NCBI GenBank assembly: GCA_029265795.1
Contig: JAJUGV010000001.1
Location: forward strand, 1-64,000
Length of the DNA stretch: 64,000 nucleotides
From: Alcaligenaceae bacterium
GTDB lineage: Bacteria > Pseudomonadota > Gammaproteobacteria > Burkholderiales > Burkholderiaceae_B
Reading direction: 5' to 3'
This document shows positions 10,288 to 22,388 of the stretch, one piece after another (the first letter of the stretch is position 1; every line of letters starts with the position of its first letter). Position numbers and translations under genes: made by a program. The notes below the pieces were generated by a model. The model did not search any database. It saw only the letters and a program-made list of their open reading frames with translations, and was not told the DNA's origin.

Positions 10288-12159
10288 TCAATCCTTGGGT
10301 TTCCAGACCTGGCCGATGGAGATTTTCTGCAGCTTGCGCCGCGAGCCGTACCAGAGGTTAACCAGCGCCCTGACGCCGACGATGGAGGAGAACATCGAGG
10401 TCAGGATCCCTATACAGTGAACGACGGCAAAGCCCCGTACCGGACCGGTACCGAATGCCAATAGCGCCACACCCACGATGAGGGTGGTGAGGTTCGAGTC
10501 GAGAATCGTGCCCCATGCCCGTTCAAAGCCCAGGTTGATGGCCTGTTGCGGCGAATGCCCGGCACGTAATTCTTCGCGTATACGCTCGTTGATCAGTACG
10601 TTGGCGTCAATGGCCATACCCAGAGTGAGGGCGATAGCGGCAATGCCCGGTAAGGTCAGCGTAGCTTGCAGCATGGACAGAGTTGCGAGCAGCAGCAGCA
10701 CGTTGAACAGCAGGCCCAACGTGGAGAACACGCCGAACAGGTTGTAGTACAGCACCATGAAGATGGCGATGGCGATGAAGCCGTACAAGGTGGAATCGAA
10801 GCCCATCTTGATGTTTTCAGCACCCAGGCTCGGCCCGATAGTACGTTCTTCGATGATCTCCATAGGTGCTGCCAGCGAACCGGCGCGCAGCAGCAGAGCA
10901 ATGTCGGCCGCTTCCTGAGCGTTCATGCTGCCGGAGATCTGTACCTGGCCGCCGGGAATTTCGCTGCGAATGACCGGGGCGGTAACGACCTGCCCCTTGC
11001 CCTGTTCAAACAGCACGATGGCCATGCGCCGGCCGATGTTGTCGCGGGTTACATCGCGGAAGATGCGAGCGCCTTTGGCATCGAGACTCAGGTTTACCGT
11101 CGGTTGCTGGGTCTGCTGGTCGCGGCCTGGCTGGGCGTCCTGCAGATTCTCGCCGGTAAGTATCACTTGCCGCCGCAGCAGAAGTGGGCGCCCGTCAGTG
11201 TCCTCAAAGCGTTCCAGGCCGAAGGGCACGGTGCCGGCGTTCAGTGCGGCAATGGCGGAGGACGATTCCTCGACCATGCGAATTTCCAGTGTTGCCGTGC
11301 GCCCCAGGATTTCCTTGGCCTTGGCGACGTCCTGGACACCGGGAAGCTGGACAATTATGCGGTCCGAACCTTGTTGCTGGATGATGGGTTCGGCGACGCC
11401 CAGTTCGTTAATGCGGTTGTGCAGCGTGGTGATGTTCTGACGCAGTGCATTGGTCTGTACCGCCGTAACGGCCTGTTCGGTAAGCTCGCCTCGCAATGTA
11501 TGCAGTCCGCCCGACTGGCCGCCGGCACTGAATGTAAGGTCGGGCATGGCGCGGCGCAGCTCGGAAGTGGCGGCATCGCGCTCTTCGGGGGTGTTAAAGG
11601 AGGCAAGCACTGACAGGTCGCTGCGCTCTACTCCAGCGAGCGGTACGCGGGCGTCGCGCAATACTGCGCGCACATCATTGGCGAGTGTGTCATAGCGACC
11701 CGTGAGCGCGCCTCGCATGTCAACCTGAAGCAGGAAATGCACACCGCCGCGAAGGTCCAGTCCCAGGTACATGGGGTTGGCGCCAATGGCGGTCAGCCAT
11801 GCAGGCGAAGCCGACAGCAGATTGAGGGCGACCGTGTAGGACGGGTCTTCCGGATTCGGGTTAAGCGTGCGTTCGATGAGGTCCTTCGCGCGTAGCTGCA
11901 CGTCGGTCGTATCGAAACGTACCCGCACCGTGCCGGTAGGACCATTCTGCTCAAAAAATGAGCCGGTGGTTTCGATGCCGTGATCGCGCAGCAGCCCTTC
12001 CACCTGGTTCAGCATGGAAACATCCACCCTCACCGTGGATTTGGCCGGGGCAATTTGCACCGCGGGCGATTCACCAAAGAAGTTGGGAAGGGTGTAGAGC
12101 AGCCCGACGATCAGCGCCACCACTACGGTGAGGTACTTCCAGAGGGGATAACGGTTCAT
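10288..12159 (-). CDS. secD: Protein translocase subunit SecD
   Basis: LGLDLRGGVHFLLQVD; TLGMAIDANVLINERIREELR. Confidence 0.96.
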   Translation of the reverse strand: MNRYPLWKYLTVVVALIVGLLYTLPNFFGESPAVQIAPAKSTVRVDVSMLNQVEGLLRDHGIETTGSFFEQNGPTGTVRVRFDTTDVQLRAKDLIERTLNPNPEDPSYTVALNLLSASPAWLTAIGANPMYLGLDLRGGVHFLLQVDMRGALTGRYDTLANDVRAVLRDARVPLAGVERSDLSVLASFNTPEERDAATSELRRAMPDLTFSAGGQSGGLHTLRGELTEQAVTAVQTNALRQNITTLHNRINELGVAEPIIQQQGSDRIIVQLPGVQDVAKAKEILGRTATLEIRMVEESSSAIAALNAGTVPFGLERFEDTDGRPLLLRRQVILTGENLQDAQPGRDQQTQQPTVNLSLDAKGARIFRDVTRDNIGRRMAIVLFEQGKGQVVTAPVIRSEIPGGQVQISGSMNAQEAADIALLLRAGSLAAPMEIIEERTIGPSLGAENIKMGFDSTLYGFIAIAIFMVLYYNLFGVFSTLGLLFNVLLLLATLSMLQATLTLPGIAAIALTLGMAIDANVLINERIREELRAGHSPQQAINLGFERAWGTILDSNLTTLIVGVALLAFGTGPVRGFAVVHCIGILTSMFSSIVGVRALVNLWYGSRRKLQKISIGQVWKPKD

Positions 12160-12189
12160 TCTCGGTCAGCAGGCGGAAGGACTTGAGCA

Positions 12190-12209
12190 CCCCGGGTGGA
12201 GCCCCGGGG
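12190..12209. other. GC-rich inverted repeat between yajC and secD
   Basis: CCCCGGG-TGGAG..-CCCGGGG, 7-bp arms. Confidence 0.5.
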
Positions 12210-12225
12210 GCGGGAAGGGGGAATC

Positions 12226-12567
12226 TCAGAGAGATTTCATTGTGCCCTTGGGCAGCACCGACGTAACGGCATTGCGCTGCACGATGGTTTCCACCGGCTT
12301 GTCGGCCAGGCTGGCGACTTCCATCGTGATGTAGTTATCGCTGACCTTGGTGATACGGCCGAGGAGACCGCCCTGCGTGATGACTTCGTCACCCTTGGCC
12401 AGGCCTTCCACCAGCTTGCGGTGTTCCTTCTGACGCTTCATCTGAGGGCGGATCATCAGGAAGTAGAGAATGACGAACATCAAGATGATGGGCAGCATGC
12501 CCATCAGCGCATTCCCTTCGCCCGGTGCGGCCTGGGCGATGACAAGTGGCAGGGTATCGGTGAACAT
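12226..12567 (-). CDS. yajC: Preprotein translocase subunit YajC
   Basis: LIMLFVILYFLMIRPQMKRQKEHRKL; GGLLGRITKVSDNYITMEVA. Confidence 0.95.
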   Translation of the reverse strand: MFTDTLPLVIAQAAPGEGNALMGMLPIILMFVILYFLMIRPQMKRQKEHRKLVEGLAKGDEVITQGGLLGRITKVSDNYITMEVASLADKPVETIVQRNAVTSVLPKGTMKSL

Positions 12568-12640
12568 CAGGTGCTCCTGTGATTTTTCGGATTTAACTCT
12601 TTATTGTAGCGATAAGCCCGCCCAAGTGGGCAGATACCAA

Positions 12641-12662
12641 AACCGGGGTCTGACCCCAGTTT
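12641..12662. repeat. GGGGTCWGACCCC palindromic repeat, copy 1 (intergenic, yajC/tgt)
   Basis: AACCGGGGTCTGACCCCAGTTT; same core at 45107-45119 and 45134-45146. Confidence 0.75.
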
Positions 12663-12672
12663 ATTTACCCGT

Positions 12673-14954
<2,282 letters not shown>

Positions 14955-14999
14955 ATTCCAGGCGTGCAGCGGTTATGCTGAGGTCTTTCGCGCGCAATT

Positions 15000-16517
15000 G
15001 TGGTTTTTGCATCCATGCCGAAGGTGTTTCTTCCTCTAGCTTCAAAGACCGGGTCCCGCGTACGACGGTGGGCGGTGTTAGCACTGTTTGCCGGCTGTCT
15101 GGTTGGCGGTATTCCAACATCACAACAGGTCGCCGCGCAGGCGTTGCCTGTTGCACAGTCGGTGCAAGCCTTGCCGCCGGAGGTTCAGCAGGCCTGGCGC
15201 GCCACCAAGTTACCGGAGTCCACGCTCTCATTGGTGGTGCACGAGCTCGACGGGCCGCAGCTGGCGGCCATCAACGCCGCCACGCCGCGCAATCCTGCCT
15301 CAGTCATGAAGATGGTCACGACGTGGGCAGCATTGTCCGGCTTGGGCCCTGAATACAGCTGGCGGACGGCGTTCTACAGCCGTGCCGACGCACAAATCGA
15401 TGCCGAAGGCACTTTGAGCGGGCCTCTCTATCTACGAGCGGCCGGTGACCCATTCCTCACGATGCACGAGTTCTGGTCGCTGTTGCGTGAACTGCGCTTA
15501 CGCGGGGTGAAGAATATCACCGAAGTGGTGGTGGACCGCAGCCTATTCGGTAATGTTGCGATTGATCCCGGTGCCTTCGATGGCGCGGCGGATCGTCCCT
15601 ACAATGCCAGCCCGGATGCGATGATGGTCGGCTTGGGCACCGTCCGGCTGGTGTTCATGCCTGATTTCCAAGCGCGCAAATGGATCCCGATCGTCGATCC
15701 GCCCATGCAGGGCATACGGGTCCAGGGTGAAGTCGAATGGAGCAATGCACGCTGTCCGGGGGCCCCGAATGTCAGGACGCAATTGCGGCGGCTGGAGCGT
15801 GATACGGTAATCGAAGTGCAAGGCACAGTGGCCGGCTCATGCGGTGAATTTTCTCTATATCGATTGGCCCTCCCTCCTCAGCGACACTTTGAATCGTTGT
15901 TCCGCATGCTTTGGAAGGAGCTGGGCGGTACGCTGGGACGGGGTATGCGCGAAGGCGTTGTGCCGTCCAGCGCTCGCTTACTCGCCTGGCATGACTCAGA
16001 GCCACTGGCCGACACCATCCGTCTTGTCAATAAACAAAGCAATAACGTAATGGCGCGGATGCTGTTGCTGTCTCTCGGGGCGGAGCTTCGTTCAGCCGGC
16101 GCGACCCCTGCATCGGGTGCGGCGGCTGCACTCGACATCCTGCGCGGTCAGGGCGTGAACGTGCAGGGCTGGGTACTTGAGAACGGTTCCGGCCTGTCAC
16201 GCCAGGAGCGGCTCACGGCCCACGGCCTGGCCGATATGCTCGGCGCTGCATGGCGCTCCCCATTGATGCCGGAGTTCATTTCCTCGCTCGCCATATCCGG
16301 GGTGGATGGCACCATGCGCAGACGACTCCGCAGTGATGAGACTCGGGGCGTGGCTCACCTCAAGACGGGTACGTTGCGCGATTCGCGTGCATTGGCGGGC
16401 TATGTGCTCGGGGCCAGCGGGCGTCGTTACGTGCTGGTGGCTATGGTCAATCACGAGCAAGCGGCAAGCACCGGCAAGTTCCTCGACACTGTGGTGCAGT
16501 GGCTCGCCAAACGTTGA
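15000..16517 (+). CDS. dacB: D-alanyl-D-alanine carboxypeptidase/endopeptidase (PBP4/DacB family)
   Basis: NPASVMKMVTTWAAL (SxxK); VNKQSNNVMARML (SxN); HLKTGTL (KTG). Confidence 0.93.
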   Translation: MVFASMPKVFLPLASKTGSRVRRWAVLALFAGCLVGGIPTSQQVAAQALPVAQSVQALPPEVQQAWRATKLPESTLSLVVHELDGPQLAAINAATPRNPASVMKMVTTWAALSGLGPEYSWRTAFYSRADAQIDAEGTLSGPLYLRAAGDPFLTMHEFWSLLRELRLRGVKNITEVVVDRSLFGNVAIDPGAFDGAADRPYNASPDAMMVGLGTVRLVFMPDFQARKWIPIVDPPMQGIRVQGEVEWSNARCPGAPNVRTQLRRLERDTVIEVQGTVAGSCGEFSLYRLALPPQRHFESLFRMLWKELGGTLGRGMREGVVPSSARLLAWHDSEPLADTIRLVNKQSNNVMARMLLLSLGAELRSAGATPASGAAAALDILRGQGVNVQGWVLENGSGLSRQERLTAHGLADMLGAAWRSPLMPEFISSLAISGVDGTMRRRLRSDETRGVAHLKTGTLRDSRALAGYVLGASGRRYVLVAMVNHEQAASTGKFLDTVVQWLAKR

Positions 16518-16604
16518 GCAATTTGTTCAAAAGATAGCCAAGGGTAGAAGATCTCGGGGCATAATGCGGGCGTAGTGCCCACCGTAATAGCAGGAACCCT
16601 ATAA

Positions 16605-17243
16605 ATGCCAGTACACGAAATCCGCCATCCTCTTATCCAGCATAAGTTAGGCTTGATGCGCAAGGCCGACTTGAGCACGAAGAATTTCCGGGAGATGTCT
16701 CAGGAAATCGCAGCCTTGCTCACCTATGAAGCGTCCAAGGACTTGCCGATGGAGCCGCTCACGATCGAAGGATGGTGCGGGCCCATGGATGTTGAGAAGA
16801 TCGCTGGGAAGAAGGTCACGGTCGTGCCTATCTTGCGTGCGGGTATCGGCATGCTCGACGGTGTGCTTACGTTAATCCCGGGCGCCAAGGTCAGCGCTAT
16901 CGGTATTGCCCGCAACGAAGAAACTCTCGAAGCCCAACCCTATCTAGAGCGCTTGGTTGGGCAGCTGGATCAACGGCTGGCGTTGATCGTCGACCCCATG
17001 CTGGCAACAGGCGGGTCCATGGTGGCCACTATCGATCTGCTTAAGAAGGCAGGTTGTCGCAATATCAGGGCACTGGTGTTGGTTGCGGCCCCGGAGGGCA
17101 TCGCAGCGGTCGAAAAGCATCACCCTGATGTACACATCTACACGGCGTCGATAGACAGCCATCTCGACGAGAACGGCTATATCATTCCTGGACTGGGTGA
17201 CGCAGGCGACCGAATTTTCGGTACCCGCCAGAAGGACACCTGA
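16605..17243 (+). CDS. upp: Uracil phosphoribosyltransferase
   Basis: [35 protein letters not shown]. Confidence 0.96.
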   Translation: MPVHEIRHPLIQHKLGLMRKADLSTKNFREMSQEIAALLTYEASKDLPMEPLTIEGWCGPMDVEKIAGKKVTVVPILRAGIGMLDGVLTLIPGAKVSAIGIARNEETLEAQPYLERLVGQLDQRLALIVDPMLATGGSMVATIDLLKKAGCRNIRALVLVAAPEGIAAVEKHHPDVHIYTASIDSHLDENGYIIPGLGDAGDRIFGTRQKDT

Positions 17244-17317
17244 TAGTGCAGGTACACCGCTTGCCTGCTTGTCCCCGGCCTGTCAATGCAGTATCCCACT
17301 ACTACAGGAGTTGAAGC

Positions 17318-17632
17318 ATGAAAGAGAAAGACATCCGCGAGCGTGAAGAGGAATTCGTCGAACGCATCAAGGAGAGCCTGGACGAGGCGGAGCGCATGTT
17401 GCAGCAGGCGGCCGAGGCAACTGGCGAGAAAGCCGAAGAGCTGCGAGATAACGCGATGCGATCGCTGCGCCGCACGCGCGAGCATCTGTATTCGACCCAA
17501 GATGAGCTCATGAGGCAGGGTCGCAAGGCGATGCGCGCGACAGACGACTACGTGCACGACAACCCATGGCGCGCCATCGGTATGGCGGGTCTGGTCGGCG
17601 TCCTGATCGGCGCAATCATCTGCCGCCGCTAA
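17318..17632 (+). CDS. DUF883 family protein (YqjD/ElaB-like)
   Basis: Charged helical region, then C-terminal DDYVHDNPWRAIGMAGLVGVLIGAIICRR membrane anchor. Confidence 0.88.
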   Translation: MKEKDIREREEEFVERIKESLDEAERMLQQAAEATGEKAEELRDNAMRSLRRTREHLYSTQDELMRQGRKAMRATDDYVHDNPWRAIGMAGLVGVLIGAIICRR

Positions 17633-17645
17633 GGCGGGGTCGCTT

Positions 17646-18071
17646 ATGGCCCTGCGCGAAGCGGTAGGCGGGCTGGCCGCCACGTTCGTCTCTATTTTGC
17701 GTACGCGCTTCGAGTTGTTCGCGCTCGAAGCTGCCGAGCAAAAGGCCAATATCCTGGCGGTAATGGGTATGGCGTTTGGGGCAGTGCTGTTTCTTTCGAT
17801 GGCACTGCTCGTGTTCACATGCACCGTGGCGGTGTATTTCTGGCCGACTGAAGACCGATATCTGGCCCTCGCGATCCTCGCTTTTGCCTACTTTGTTATC
17901 GGAGTCGGGCTCGCGGTTGCGGTGCGTAGCAGGTTGACCAAGGGCGGCACCCCATTTTCGGCGACGCTCGACGAACTACGTCGCGACATCGAGCTTATCG
18001 AACGCCTTAAAGAGCCTTCATCGCGATCGTTGCCGCCCGAATGGATGCCTCCCCCGGGAGACCGCTCATGA
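17646..18071 (+). CDS. Phage holin-like/YqjE family membrane protein
   Basis: Two TM segments; position after YqjD-like gene. Confidence 0.8.
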   Translation: MALREAVGGLAATFVSILRTRFELFALEAAEQKANILAVMGMAFGAVLFLSMALLVFTCTVAVYFWPTEDRYLALAILAFAYFVIGVGLAVAVRSRLTKGGTPFSATLDELRRDIELIERLKEPSSRSLPPEWMPPPGDRS

Positions 18072-18409
18072 CCCGGCTATCCACTAAAGACCGTGCGGTT
18101 CGCATTGAATTGTTGCGCGCGCGTGCGGCGATCGAACGGCAGAGCGTGGCGCACAGTATTCAGGATCTCGGTCAATCGCTGACTCCCCGAGGGATACTGG
18201 ACGCCGTTCTGCCGCCGCGTGCGTCGGGGAAACGCAGGCCGCCCTCGCAGCTGCTATTGCAGGCTTTCAGTATGACCCGGCGTTATCCCATGGTTCTTTC
18301 TTTGGGTTCAGCGCTGCTTTCGGGGGCCGCGCGACGCAAACTGCGCTGGTGGAAGTTGGCTGCAGGCGCGGTAGTGGCCTGGCAAATGTCGCGCAATCTA
18401 CGCCGCTGA
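18068..18409 (+). CDS. YqjK-like hypothetical protein
   Basis: ATGA overlap with the upstream YqjE-like stop; basic protein. Confidence 0.65.
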   Translation: MTRLSTKDRAVRIELLRARAAIERQSVAHSIQDLGQSLTPRGILDAVLPPRASGKRRPPSQLLLQAFSMTRRYPMVLSLGSALLSGAARRKLRWWKLAAGAVVAWQMSRNLRR

Positions 18410-18438
18410 CGACCGAAAAAGTTTGGGTTCGCCCCTTC

Positions 18439-18480
18439 GGCCGCCCGGGTGCCAAGAACGCGCCAGGCGGCCTTTCTTTT
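18439..18480 (+). terminator. Rho-independent terminator after the yqjDE-like operon
   Basis: GGCCGCC...GGCGGCC stem followed by TTTCTTTT. Confidence 0.7.
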
Positions 18481-18489
18481 GCTAATACT

Positions 18490-20034
18490 TCAAAGGCCTA
18501 GCGAATCCCACATAGCATCCACCCGCTTGCGTACAGCATCGTCCATTTGAATGGGCCGGCCCCATTCGCGCTCGGTCTCACCGGGCCATTTATTGGTGGC
18601 ATCCAGGCCCATTTTGCCGCCCAGCCCTGATACGGGTGACGCGAAATCCAGGTAATCGATAGGCGTGTTTTCCACTAGCACGGTGTCTCGCACCGGATCC
18701 ATGCGGGTGGTCATTGCCCACACCACCTCCTTCCAGTCGCGAATGTCCACATCGTCGTCCACCACGATGATGAACTTCGTATACATGAACTGCCGCAATA
18801 TGCTCCAGATGCCGAACAGGACTCGCTTGGCATGGCCGGGATATTGCTTGCGCATCGATACGATTGCCAGCCGATAACTGCAGCCTTCCGGGGGCAGATA
18901 GAAGTCCGTAATTTCCGGCAGCTGACGTTGCAACAACGGCACGAAGACCTCGTTCAGGGCGACTCCCAGTACAGCCGGCTCATCGGGTGGTTTGCCCGTA
19001 TAGGTGCTGTGATAGATGGGATCACGACGCATCGTAATGCGATCCACCGTGAACACGGGAAACCAGTCCTGCTCGTTGTAGTAGCCGGTGTGGTCGCCGT
19101 ACGGACCCTCCAGCGCCATTTCATAATCACTCCGTGGCGGAGGAGGAGCGCCTTGCGGCACTTGCGGTGCAAGTGCGCGAGGATCACTGGCCGGAAGAAT
19201 ATGCCCCTCCAGCACGATCTCCGCATAGGCGGGCACCGACAGATCACTGCCTAACGCATTCGCCAGTTCAGTGCGTGAGCCGCGCAACAGGCCTGCAAAC
19301 TGGTATTCAGAGAGGCTGTCCGGAACGGGTGTTACCGCGGCTAGGATAGTGGCCGGATCGGTGCCCAATGCAACGGCAATGGGGAACGGCTTGCCGGGGT
19401 TGGCAAGGCAATAGTCGCGAAAGTCCAATGCTCCGCCGCGATGCGACAACCAGCGCATGATGAGCTTGTTACGTCCCAGTTGCTGCTGCCGATAAATGCC
19501 AAGGTTCTGGCGGCGCGCACGGGGGCCTTGAGTGATAACCAAGCCCCAAGTAAGTAGTGGTGCAGCGTCTTCCGGCCAGCAATGCTGGAGGGGAATACTG
19601 GACAGATCGACGTCGTCGCCTTCCAGCACGATTTCCTGGCAGGGGGCATTGCGAATGCGCTTGGGGCTCATGTCCCAGAGCGCTGATTTGAGTGTGCTTA
19701 CCGTACCGATGGCCTCTCGCAGATTACGAGGTGCTTCGGGCTCACGCAGGCTGGCCAATAACTCGCCAATCCCGCGCAGCGCGGAAACATCGTTTGCGCC
19801 CATCCCCCAAGCCACGCGTTGGGGTGTGCCGAAAAGGTTGGCCAACACCGGCATGCCGGCGGGCTTGCCCTCGTGCATTGCGTTTTCAAAGAGCAGGGCA
19901 GGGCCGCCCCGGCGCAGCACGCGGTCGCTGATTTCTGTCATTTCCAGCCGGGTGGACACCGGTTGGGAAATGCGCTTTAGTTCGCCAGCCTTTTCAAGCT
20001 GTTGGATGAAGTCTCTGAGGTCGCGATATTTCAC
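18490..20034 (-). CDS. ubiD: UbiD family 3-octaprenyl-4-hydroxybenzoate carboxy-lyase
   Basis: [60 protein letters not shown]. Confidence 0.95.
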   Translation of the reverse strand: MKYRDLRDFIQQLEKAGELKRISQPVSTRLEMTEISDRVLRRGGPALLFENAMHEGKPAGMPVLANLFGTPQRVAWGMGANDVSALRGIGELLASLREPEAPRNLREAIGTVSTLKSALWDMSPKRIRNAPCQEIVLEGDDVDLSSIPLQHCWPEDAAPLLTWGLVITQGPRARRQNLGIYRQQQLGRNKLIMRWLSHRGGALDFRDYCLANPGKPFPIAVALGTDPATILAAVTPVPDSLSEYQFAGLLRGSRTELANALGSDLSVPAYAEIVLEGHILPASDPRALAPQVPQGAPPPPRSDYEMALEGPYGDHTGYYNEQDWFPVFTVDRITMRRDPIYHSTYTGKPPDEPAVLGVALNEVFVPLLQRQLPEITDFYLPPEGCSYRLAIVSMRKQYPGHAKRVLFGIWSILRQFMYTKFIIVVDDDVDIRDWKEVVWAMTTRMDPVRDTVLVENTPIDYLDFASPVSGLGGKMGLDATNKWPGETEREWGRPIQMDDAVRKRVDAMWDSLGL

Positions 20035-20111
20035 GGCTGCCTGCGATTCCGGTTACAGTCTCTGGGACAGGCAAGATTAACATTCCAGTGATCTGATTTC
20101 AGGGAGAGTGG

Positions 20112-21098
20112 ATGGCTGCCCAAGACAATGCCCGGCGTAAACGGCATGGGCGACTGGACACAAGCGGTGCATCAAGCAGGGTCCCGGGTGCAGCAGTGGC
20201 TGGTAACTGGCGGGTCATGAGCAACCGGCGCCCGCCTGACAGCCGGCCCGCACCGGGGCCGATTGCGACCGCTTTCAACATGGTGGGCAGCCGGATGGCC
20301 GAACTGCTCAATGTCTGCGCCATCTATTTAGGCATCGCGGTCCTGGTGACGTTGGCAATGGTACTCAGCATCGCGCCGCTACGTGGTCAATTAAGCGAAA
20401 TTCAGCAAGCAGTGCATCAAACTTTGCGCCCGGAGAACGTAGACGATGTGCTCTATGCAATGCTGGCGGTCAATGACATCGATCGTATGCTACTGGAGGG
20501 GCTGACCGGGGCCGGTGCCGTGGCCGAAAGGGGCCGGGACGAAGGCAGCGGAGCGGCTGCGCAGGCAAGTAGCGAGGATGCCATCAATTTTGCTCGTCTT
20601 CTCAGGGCTTCCATGGAGGCGGGCAGTGTGGAAGGAGTGACGGCCAAACAAGAGCAAGCCCTGCGCAGCTACTTGGCCCGCAAGTACCGGATCGCATCCA
20701 GCGTTGCCGGCGCACTCATAAAGACGGCCTTCGTGGTAGCCAAAGAAATGGAGCTTGACCCACAGCTCATTCTGGCGGTGATTGCTATTGAGTCTCGCTA
20801 CAACCCATATGCAGAAAGCCATGTCGGCGCGCAAGGGCTGATGCAGGTTATGACACGCGTCCACAAAGAAAAATTCACTGAGTTCTCCGACGGTACTATT
20901 GCCGCTCTGCATCCCATTGCCAACATACGGGTAGGGTCCCGCATCTTACGTGACTGTATTAAGCGGCGGGGCTCGATAGAGCGCGGCCTGGCCTGCTACG
21001 TTGGAGCGACCGGGCCTAGCGATGGCGGTTACGGCGCCAAAGTGTTGGCCGAGCAGCGCCGCATCGCGCTGGCTTCAGGAATCCCCGTAGGGCGTTGA
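20112..21098 (+). CDS. Lytic transglycosylase, SLT domain
   Basis: AIESRYNPYAESHVGAQGLMQVM; IRVGSRILRDCIKRRGSIERGLACYVGA. Confidence 0.88.
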   Translation: MAAQDNARRKRHGRLDTSGASSRVPGAAVAGNWRVMSNRRPPDSRPAPGPIATAFNMVGSRMAELLNVCAIYLGIAVLVTLAMVLSIAPLRGQLSEIQQAVHQTLRPENVDDVLYAMLAVNDIDRMLLEGLTGAGAVAERGRDEGSGAAAQASSEDAINFARLLRASMEAGSVEGVTAKQEQALRSYLARKYRIASSVAGALIKTAFVVAKEMELDPQLILAVIAIESRYNPYAESHVGAQGLMQVMTRVHKEKFTEFSDGTIAALHPIANIRVGSRILRDCIKRRGSIERGLACYVGATGPSDGGYGAKVLAEQRRIALASGIPVGR

Positions 21099-21119
21099 CC
21101 GGCCCTTGGCGGCCGGTCA
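21096..21119. terminator. Perfect 9-bp hairpin between convergent genes (possible bidirectional terminator)
   Basis: TGACCGGCC-CTTGGC-GGCCGGTCA; includes the SLT gene stop codon; no clear T tract. Confidence 0.5.
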
Positions 21120-21122
21120 GAC

Positions 21123-22316
21123 TCAAGAGGCGCTTGCGAATTCTTCCTGCGGCAACCAAGCTTCCAGACGTGCCACGGCTTCTTCCAGCCGATCAAGCCG
21201 TGTGGCATAGGAAAGGCGAAGGCTGGTGGCGGCATGCGCCGGGCCAAAGTCGCGCCCCGGCACTGTGGCGATGCCCGGTCCGTGCAACAGGCGCTGCGCG
21301 AAATCATCGCTATCCTGGCTGTAGCGGCTGATGTCCAGATAAATATAGAAGGCGCCATCTGGTTTCACCGGCACGCGCAGCCCCAAGCGCTGCAGCTCCG
21401 GCAGCAGGTAGTCGCGACGCTGCTTAAAGGAAAGGCGCCGCTTTTCAAAGATGGACAGCACTTCCGGCTCAAAGCAAGTGATGGCCGCATGTTGCGCCAG
21501 GCTGGGTGCGCAAATGCAGAGATTGGCAGCCAGTTTCTCGAGGGCGGGAACCATCCATTCGGGGCAAATTAGCCAACCCAGGCGCCAGCCTGTCATGTGA
21601 AAGTACTTGGAGAAGCTATTGATGATGATGATGTCATCATCTAGGGTCAACGCGCTGTCCGGCTTTTCGTCGTAATACAGGCCCAGGTAGATTTCATCCA
21701 TAATGATGAAGCCGTCACGGGCGCGAACTTCTGCAATCAGCTCGCGTAGCGCTTCGCGATCCATACTGGTGCCGGTTGGGTTACTGGGCGAGGCAATTAA
21801 CACACCCCGTGTGCGGGGGCCCCAGTGGCGGCGCACGTCCTCTGCAGACAGGTGAAAGCGTTGATCTGCCTGGGCGGGGATCAGGCGCGGCACACCCCCG
21901 GCCGAAATGATGAAGTTCTGGTTCGCTGGGTAGGACGGGTCGGGAAGCAGGACCTCGTCACCCGGGTCCACCATTGCCATCGTGGCGAGAAGCAGAGCGC
22001 CAGACGCCCCTGCCGTTACCAGAATGCGCGATGGGTCGGCCGTAGCCCCATACTGGGTGCTGTAATGATGGGCGATGGTTTCACGCAGCACAGGCAGACC
22101 GGCAGGCGATGTGTAGCCGCTCAAGCCGGCCTGCGCGGCCCGGTTCAGGGTTTCAACAACCTGTGCGGGCGCCGTAAAATCGGGTTCACCAATGCCCAGG
22201 CTGATGATGTCACGCCCTTGTGCGCTCAAGGCCGCCGCCTGTTTGAACATTTCAACGGCGTAGAAGGGCAAGACGTGTTCGGTGCGCTGTGCTAGACGGG
22301 ACATGATGGTTGTCAT
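21123..22316 (-). CDS. Class I/II pyridoxal-phosphate aminotransferase
   Basis: ISLGIGEPDFTAPAQVVE; PSNPTGTSMDREAL; NSFSKYFHMTGWRLGW; start set at MTTIMSRLAQRTEHV, not the ORF-track start at 23093. Confidence 0.92.
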   Translation of the reverse strand: MTTIMSRLAQRTEHVLPFYAVEMFKQAAALSAQGRDIISLGIGEPDFTAPAQVVETLNRAAQAGLSGYTSPAGLPVLRETIAHHYSTQYGATADPSRILVTAGASGALLLATMAMVDPGDEVLLPDPSYPANQNFIISAGGVPRLIPAQADQRFHLSAEDVRRHWGPRTRGVLIASPSNPTGTSMDREALRELIAEVRARDGFIIMDEIYLGLYYDEKPDSALTLDDDIIIINSFSKYFHMTGWRLGWLICPEWMVPALEKLAANLCICAPSLAQHAAITCFEPEVLSIFEKRRLSFKQRRDYLLPELQRLGLRVPVKPDGAFYIYLDISRYSQDSDDFAQRLLHGPGIATVPGRDFGPAHAATSLRLSYATRLDRLEEAVARLEAWLPQEEFASAS

Positions 22317-22388
22317 TCGAATAGTAGTACAGGGTGCTGGGAATTGTAGCTTTAACCCCTCCCGGCACCCGTTATCAGGAGAAGTTGC

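Noticed and set aside
10666-11613. 315-aa plus ORF antisense to secD
   Set aside because: Low-complexity antisense translation; secD is unambiguous
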